DNA of 64,000 bases from Rhizomys pruinosus (lineage: Eukaryota > Chordata > Mammalia > Rodentia > Spalacidae), in NCBI GenBank assembly GCA_009823505.1, contig VZQC01005691.1, positions 2,973,598-3,037,597 on the forward strand, in the 5' to 3' direction. The notes below the pieces were generated by a model, which ran no database searches, was not told the DNA's origin, and was given only the letters and a program-made list of their open reading frames with translations. A program made the translations under genes and the position numbers. Within the stretch, counting starts at the first letter, position 1. Each line of letters begins with the position of its first letter. Positions 57,706 to 64,000 of this stretch are shown piece after piece.

Positions 57706-58042
57706 TATAATACCCAATTTTTATAAACACAAATGCAGAAACTTGAAGTTCCACACCCTATTAGCTCAGGACATAAATTTAGTTGCCTTGATTTATGATG
57801 GTCCCCATTATCAATTCTATCTACATGATAAGAGAAGTGGAAAAACTAAGTGAAACATGCCTATTCTGACAAGTGTAAAGAATTCCTTATATTTAAGTGA
57901 ACAATGGATCCAGATGCCCCTTTACAAGGAAATGCTTATTAATTTCTACAAAAATTTCTCAGATTCAAAAGAATCTTGCCACCAAGCAATTAAATACCAA
58001 CTTAGGACTCATTCTGAGGCTGAGTCCTGGCCTCAAATTCCC

Positions 58043-58046
<4 letters not shown>

Positions 58047-58088
<42 letters not shown>

Positions 58089-58096
58089 ACACACAT
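58047..58096. repeat. (CA)n microsatellite
   Basis: About 38 nt of pure CA then a GTGCACACAC interruption. Confidence 0.97.
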
Positions 58097-58823
58097 GGCC
58101 AACGCTCTTCAACTGTGAACTATTATGGCAAAAAAAAAGTCATCTTTATAATTACTAAAAGCAAATTATGTATAAATCCTCAAAATAAGAAAACTAGGAT
58201 TATAAAAATCTGTGTTACATCTACCAAGAAACACTAATATTTTGCAGATAATCAGACAATACCCATCTGTTCCCAGCATGAGCCTCTTTAGAAACACTCC
58301 ATTTTAGCTATTATAATATGGCAATTGCCTCTATGCAGGGCCAATAGCTATGCTGCTAGGAAATGCAAAGACAACTTACTAAAAGACATGGACAAACAAC
58401 ACACTAATGTTCATTGTTATTTATCCTTCATCCAATGCCAAAGCTAATTTTAATGACAGAGAAACAAAAACACAAAATTAGCAGATGCCTTACTTTTATG
58501 CAACACAAGAGAGAAATCAACACCTCATCACTTTACACAAAACAGGAAGACTTCATTTCAAAACAAAAAGCAATTTTTTTTTTTTAATCTCTAGATTCAG
58601 ATGCCTGGGAAAGGAGGGATGAGTACCAGGTTGAGAGCTGGCGAGGCTGGGCTATGGTGCATGGCACAAAGTTTCCTTTGGAGGTGATAAAAATGTTCCA
58701 GCACTGACTGGTATAGCTGCACGTATCTATGACCAGGCTACAATCACAGAACTGCACACTTGAAATGAGTGATTTGTATGGCATGCTACTGTCTGATAAT
58801 GAAGAAATATGTAGTAAGTGATT

Positions 58824-59190
58824 TTTTTTTAATTTTATTTATTTCTGTAGGTGTATGAATGTACTGTCTGTATGCAGGTCTGTGCACCTGTGTCGTGCAA
58901 TGCCGCGGAGGTCAGAAGAGGGCGTCGGATTCCCCTGGAACTGGAGTTCTCCTGGAATTGGAGTTTCAGACGGTTCTCGGCCACCATGTGGGTGCTGGGG
59001 ATCGAACCCCGGTCCTCTGTAAGAGCGGTCGATGCTCNTCAGAAGAGGGCGTCGGATTCCCCTGGAACTGGAGTTCTCCTGGAATTGGAGTTTCAGACGG
59101 TTCTCGGCCACCATGTGGGTGCTGGGGATCGAACCCGGGTCCTCTGTAAGAGCGGTCGATGCTCTTAACCGCTAGGCCATCTCTCCAGCC
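58824..59190 (-). repeat. B3-type SINE containing a false 126-bp duplication
   Basis: A normal minus-strand B3 would run from the T tract near 58822 to ctctccagcct at 59190. Its middle (58912-59037) is repeated as 59039-59164 with one difference (accccggtcc versus acccgggtcc) and a single N between. Confidence 0.96.
59038..59038. other. Single undetermined base (N) at a probable misjoin
   Basis: Lies exactly between two near-identical 126-bp copies. Confidence 0.95.
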
Positions 59191-59273
59191 TATAGTAAGT
59201 GATTTTTAAATGAAAGGGTAGAGCTAAGGGAATAGCTTTGTGGGAAAATTCTTGTACAGCCCTTAGATTTGTT

Positions 59274-59341
<68 letters not shown>

Positions 59342-59344
59342 TGT
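59274..59344. repeat. (CT)n(GT)n compound microsatellite
   Basis: About 50 nt of CT passing directly into about 20 nt of GT. Translated shadows are poly-Ser/Leu and poly-Arg/Glu. Confidence 0.97.
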
Positions 59345-59764
59345 ACGCACATTGAGAATAAGTGACAAGATAAAAAGAGGAAACAGGAACGGAGGACAAT
59401 CTCCAGTCACCTTCCAGACATAAGGACCCTAATTTAAGGTCAGTGGGACCTTGAGGTTGCAGTAACCATACACTCCTCCTCTCCCAAATAAGCTAAGATT
59501 AGTGGGAGCCTCAAAAAGGGAACAACAGGACCTGGCTCTTCAGGACAGTTCCACATTCCCCATCTTACTACTAAAGTGGTAGCAAAGGAGAACTAGTAAA
59601 ATGGAAGGATTAAACAAGGTTCAAAATCTCCTAATACCCTAAATGTCCAGGATGCAAGGAAAAGCATACCAACAACCAGAAAAAATTTCAACCAGAGATG
59701 CGGTCATCAATTACAGATAACAAAATTTTATTTAATGGATTTTAAAACTCTACTGAAACAAAAT

Positions 59765-60120
59765 GCTTAAATGGGGGACTAAGGAAATGATTCAGTTGGT
59801 AAAATGCCTACTATGCAAGCATGAGGATTTGAGTACAGATCCCCAGCAGCCACATAAAAGACAGCTGTAGCGTGTCTATAATCTCAGGGATGAAGGCATG
59901 AAGACAGGAAGATTTGTAGAGCTCACTGTGCAGCCAGACTAGCCAATTGGTGAACTCCAGGTATAGTAAAAGTAAGAGACCTTCTCTCAAAAATAAGGTG
60001 GAGATAGATGGGTCAAGACACCCAACTAGACTTCTAACTTCCACATGTACACATTCATATATTCGTACACACCAAGAACACATAAATAGACCACATACAA
60101 AAACACACACAAAAACAAAA
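59765..60120 (+). repeat. Composite B4-like SINE, diverged
   Basis: aggaaatgattcagttggta head, agtacagatccccagcagcc, B1-related gagaccttctctcaaaaata, and an ACA-rich tail. Architecture as at 4262. Confidence 0.55.
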
Positions 60121-60703
60121 GCTTCAGTGGACAATCATGAACACATTAAGAAATGAATGGAAAAAAATAAAAATAAAAAAAATAAATGAATGGAAAAACA
60201 GTCTCAGCAAAGAGAGGTAATATAAAGAAGAACCAACTGATTGAAACTGAAAAACAATGGATGAGCTAAAAAGCAGAATGGGGCAAGAACAACAATTGCC
60301 CAATCTGAACAGGAAATGGACCTTAAGCAAATGACAGACACTCAGGATCTGGCAGAACAACAACAACAACAACCAAAAATGACTTCTGGGTTATTACCAA
60401 GGTCATAGAAGAACCAGAGAAAGAAGCTCAAAAGAATTCAAATAATGGCCAAAGAAAACAGGATGAGCCTAAAGAAGTCCATGCAAAAACCGTAATAATG
60501 AACTATTGAAAACTAAAGAAAAAAAAAAAAAACTTAAAGTAGTATGAGAAATGTTATTAAAAGAGTGAAAATAATTCAACTGATAGATTTGCATCAGAAA
60601 TTGTGAAAGCCTGAAAGGAGCTGCATAACATTTCATGCTGAAAGGATTAGCATTCTCAAATTCAATACAGTAGTTTTCCCTTTTTCTCTAGAAATGCCTC
60701 ACA

Positions 60704-60946
60704 TGGGCTGGAGAGATAGCCTAGCGATTAAGAGCACCGACTGCTTTTGCAGAGGACTCGGGGTTCGATCCCCAGCACCCACATGGAGGCTAAGAACGGT
60801 CTGTAAGTCCAATTCTAGGAGAACTCCAGTTCCAGGGGAATCCGAGACCCTCTTCTGACCTCCGCGGCATTGCATGACACAGGTGCACAAACCTACATGC
60901 AGACAGTACATTCATACACAAAAATAAATAAAATAAAAAAAAAAAG
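60704..60946 (+). repeat. B3-type SINE, young
   Basis: gggctggagagatagcctag head, duplicated taggagaactccagttccag block, A-rich tail. Target-site duplication AGAAATGCCTCACA at 60690 and 60945. Confidence 0.96.
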
Positions 60947-61322
60947 AAATGCCTCACAGTGGATGCTGGGATCGCTACAGTACCAAACCATATGCATAAT
61001 ATGCTTTTTCTTATACATGCACACCTTTAATACAGTTTAATAACAATATACTTATAAGATTGCCAGTTTCACCACTCTTGTACTTGGGGGCCATTAAGTA
61101 AAGTAAGTAAAATACAAGCACTGAAGCTCCAGAATAGTCAACACCACGAACATCAATACCTCAGCAATGCACACAACTTAGTCAGCGGGTAGTGTCTCCA
61201 GAGTAGGGATACATTGAACAAAGGGATGGTTCATATCTCAGGGAGGATGGGTAAGACCACGAGATTTCTCCACAATACTCAGAAGAAGCACAAAATTTGA
61301 AACTATTAAAATAGTAATAGTA

Positions 61323-61567
61323 GGGCTGGAGAGATGGCCTAGCGGTTAAGAGCGCTGACTGCTCTTACAGAGGACCCGGGTTCGATCCCCAGCACCCACA
61401 TGGCGGCCAAGAACCGTCCGAAACTCCAATTCCAGGAGAACTCCAGTTCCAGGGGAATCTGACACCCTCTTCTGACCTCCGCGGCATTGCACGACACGAG
61501 TGCACAGACCTGCATGAAGACAGTACATTCATACACATACAGAAATAAATAAAATTAAAAAAAAAAT
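61323..61567 (+). repeat. B3-type SINE, young
   Basis: gggctggagagatggcctag head, duplicated tccaggagaactccag block. Target-site duplication ATAGTAATAGTA at 61311 and 61566. Confidence 0.96.
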
Positions 61568-62001
61568 AGTAATAGTATACTGTGATGGATTACATGTATA
61601 TACACTGTAATGCCTAGAGCAACACCAAGCAACATAGTCACAAAGAAATACACTAAAAACCACTGTACACCCATCACTTTCTGGAATTTTCTATTTACTA
61701 TTTTCAAAGCATAGCTGTGTATAATGCATGTGACTGAAAGCATGGAAGCAAAGCTGTGAATAAGGAGAAGTACTAATCTTGTGAAATTATCCCTCAGGAA
61801 TGATGGGGAAATGGATATCCATATCCTTGGATGAAGGAAAACTAAGAATCTGTTGCCAACAAACCTTCTCTAAAAGGATCACCACAAAATTCAAGTACAG
61901 CAGAAATAAGAAATTCTGGAATACAAGGAAATAAGAAAACAAGAGAAAGGGCAAAATAAAAATTACTCAATGTAACAGATTTTCCTACTCTTCTTGAGTT
62001 T

Positions 62002-62172
62002 TTTTTTTGTTTTGTTTTGTTTTTGTTTTTTGTCTTTTTGAGACAGGGTCTCCCTGTAGCCCAGCTGTCCTGGAACTCACTCTGTAGACCAGGCTGGCCT
62101 TGAACTCACAAAGATCCGCCTACCTCTGCCTCCCAAGTGCTAGGATTAAAGGCGTGCACCACCACGCCCGGC
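62002..62172 (-). repeat. B1 SINE
   Basis: T/G-rich tail ttgttttgttttgtttttgt, gtctttttgagacagggtct, end cgcccggc. Confidence 0.95.
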
Positions 62173-62702
62173 TTAGGTTTTTTAATTGATAGAGAAAACA
62201 GAAATGCTAATACTGTCTGCTGTGGGCTGCTAATATATGTTAAGGGAAGGATATGTGTACTTTCAAAATGAAAAGCTTACATATAATTTTGCAAGTATAA
62301 TGCCAACAAATTGAGTAAAAGAACATAAAGGGGTAAAAACCTTGCACTTAAGCTATTAAACATTAATACTATACTGTGATAAATTATATGTATATATACT
62401 GAAATGCCTCGATCTACACCAAGTAGTAGCTACACAAAAAGATATACTAAAAAACACTGTACACCAGAGTTAAAAGCACTGTACTGAGTTCCAAGCCAAA
62501 CTGGCCTGCAAAGTAAAACCTTGTCTGAAAAAAGAAAACAAAACTAAAAAGGGTTTCAAATAACACAAAAGAAAGCAATAAAAGAGATGTGAGAAAATAA
62601 AAAATAAAAAAACAGAAAATAAAATGCCATGCTTCACTTAATGTATGGAAAGTCACTTTAAATTTAAATGGTCTTAATATGCCAATTTAAAAAACTGAGA
62701 GA

Positions 62703-62822
62703 GGCATGGCAGTGCGTGCCTGGAATTCCAACATTCAGGAAGTAGAGGCAAGAGGAATCAGAGTGCAGGGCCAGCATGGCTTATACAATCAGATCCTGTC
62801 TCAAAAAACAAACAAACAAAAA
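62703..62822 (+). repeat. Old B1-like SINE
   Basis: ggcatggcagtgcgtgcctg, agtagaggcaagaggaatca, cagatcctgtctcaaaaaac. Confidence 0.7.
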
Positions 62823-63329
62823 AGACTGAGAGAAAGATGCAGGACAGTTATAGCAGCATGCATGATCCGGGATGGGATGGGGTGGAGTGGGGGAAAGGGA
62901 TAGGGGAATATGCCTGAACAGAAATGAAAAATGATGTATGAAATACATAAAACATCAATAAATAAAAATAAACAAAAAACTGGCAGAGTGGAAAGAAAAA
63001 AAAAAAAGGACAAGAAACTTCTGCACTTCAAATTCAACAACACAGGTGAACTGAAAGCTAACATTATCCAAACATTAATCAAAAAAGCAGGAATTATTCT
63101 AGTATCTAATAAAGATTTCAGAGCAAAGAAAATGATGAGAAATAAAGGGGAATAACTATTACATAACAATAAAAGCAACAACCCACCAAGTAAAACACTG
63201 GATCCTCAATATGTGGTGCCAAAGAATAGAGCTTCATAATACATAAAGCAAACAACTCAAAAGAAAATTTCCAAATAATTGCCTAAAATTAACACTTACA
63301 GAATTACTAATGCAGTTACTCTTATAAGT

Positions 63330-63570
63330 AACACCGGGGGAACAGGGAAAATGGTAATTTGGAGAACCTACCTGAAGCAAGCATTTCAAAAAGAGCATCT
63401 TACAGAAGCTCTGTAAATCTCAACGTTCTCATGAGAAAAAATTACTAACCAGTACTTTACAGATGAGGAAATTAGGGCTCAGAGAACTGACAAAAGAACA
63501 AACTGCTAGTAAGTACATGGGCCAAGATCCAGTTCGGTTCTCTTACAGCAACTCTTGTGCTTGTTAGTCT
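63330..63570 (+). repeat. MIR SINE fragment
   Basis: Core tttacagatgaggaaattag, then ctcagagaactgacaaaaga and aaactgctagtaagtacatg, follow the MIR consensus closely. Confidence 0.8.
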
Positions 63571-64000
63571 CTCAAAAACAGACAAAATCAGAACAGGCTT
63601 CTTACTTCCCAGCCTGCAGGATACACAATAAATTTGTTTCCTTAAAAATAAAAGTATTCCTATTAAGTTGTTTGAATAAAATACTTTATTAAAAAAAAAA
63701 AGTATTCAAAAGCTCAGATTCCGAAGGCACTATATATTCAGTGGAATCTGTTATCCTCCCTGCCCCGTGTATTTAAGGTTGTTTTTTTCAATACCTCTGC
63801 AACAAAATAAAATTTTGTTAACTACAAGGGACTAACTCTCCATTTTGAAGTTCCTTTTATAAAGCATAGTATTTTTTTAAGTTCATTTTATAAAGCACAG
63901 TATTGTTATTTTTTGAGTGGACAAATTAAATATGAGCTAAGACCAACTGCTAAAATAAGATACGGGACTTTCACTGAAACCAAGGTCGGTCTGAATTTTT

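Larger units (their letters stand above)
60190..63310 (+). mobile_element. Ancient L1 (L1M or HAL1-like), heavily interrupted
   Basis: Fragments such as gtgaaagcctgaaaggagct, aagaatctgttgccaacaaa and caagaaacttctgcacttca fit old L1 ORF1/5' or ORF2 endonuclease regions. Two B3 and one B1 are inserted. No reading frame is preserved. Assignment of the whole span to one element is uncertain. Confidence 0.45.
44447..64000 (-). other. ATP9B: ATP9B first intron (partial), upstream of the N-terminal exon
   Basis: Exon 1 of ATP9B should encode an Ala-rich, GC-rich start, and nothing like that or a CpG island is seen up to 64000, so this is inferred to be intron 1. It contains many young B1 and B3 copies, L1 pieces at 45962-47115, 49640-50345, 52095-53165 and 60190-63310, and a possible LTR at 56455-57010. 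Unassigned stretches over 300 bases are 44460-44980, 45120-45960, 47660-48000, 48205-48520, 50690-50940, 51270-51450, 53320-53855, 54645-55730, 55900-56450, 57710-58045, 58100-58820, 59345-59760 and 63570-64000. Confidence 0.75.

Noticed and set aside
59165..59410. Arg/Glu-rich frame on the minus strand
   Set aside because: Translation of the (CT)n(GT)n microsatellite.
1..64000. A novel prokaryotic-type defence, phage or biosynthetic system
   Set aside because: The window is vertebrate intronic DNA with introns, SINEs and LINEs. No operons or bacterial-style genes are present.

Overview
The window is mammalian, specifically rodent, genomic DNA. It is AT-rich and lacks CpG islands and bacterial gene structure. 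It is packed with B1 (7SL-derived) and B2/B3 (tRNA-derived) SINEs, L1 LINEs and CA/GT microsatellites. The SINE consensus and the L1 ORF1 sequence are unlike Mus or Rattus as I know them. A muroid outside Murinae is the best guess (possibly a spalacid), but the exact species is not established.

The only host gene I can support is ATP9B, a class-2 P4-type ATPase, on the minus strand. Four consecutive coding exons are present, each with AG/GT splice sites and matching phases: 44273-44446, 31389-31539, 27695-27808 and 2521-2629. Joined, they encode about 182 residues: the acidic N-terminal cytosolic segment, the pre-TM1 segment, TM1, TM2 and the entry to the A domain. Exon 1 lies beyond the right edge and the remaining exons beyond the left edge. 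Everything else is intron 1 (44447-64000, partial), three complete introns, and part of the next intron (1-2520).

Layout from the left. 1-2520 holds a 70-bp near-perfect palindrome and one B1. 2630-27694 is dominated by L1: a nested L1 cluster at 9588-13592, an old plus-strand L1 with a 158-bp tandem duplication at 14531-16620, a plus-strand L1 3' end at 17230-18253, and a young minus-strand L1 at 18266-23749. The young L1 has an intact 1268-aa ORF2 and an ORF1 frame interrupted by one TAA. 27809-31388 and 31540-44272 are SINE-rich and contain a 42-bp minisatellite at 39007-39426 that grew inside a SINE. 44447-64000 carries many young B1 and B3 copies, three L1 stretches, a probable LTR, and a false tandem duplication next to a single N at 59038.

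There is no gene network here. The biology is one housekeeping lipid-flippase-family gene with its introns colonised by retroelements. I found no convincing novel coding system. The most interesting signals are the palindrome, the SINE-born minisatellite, the near-intact L1, a B3 subfamily with an internal duplication, and the assembly artefact.
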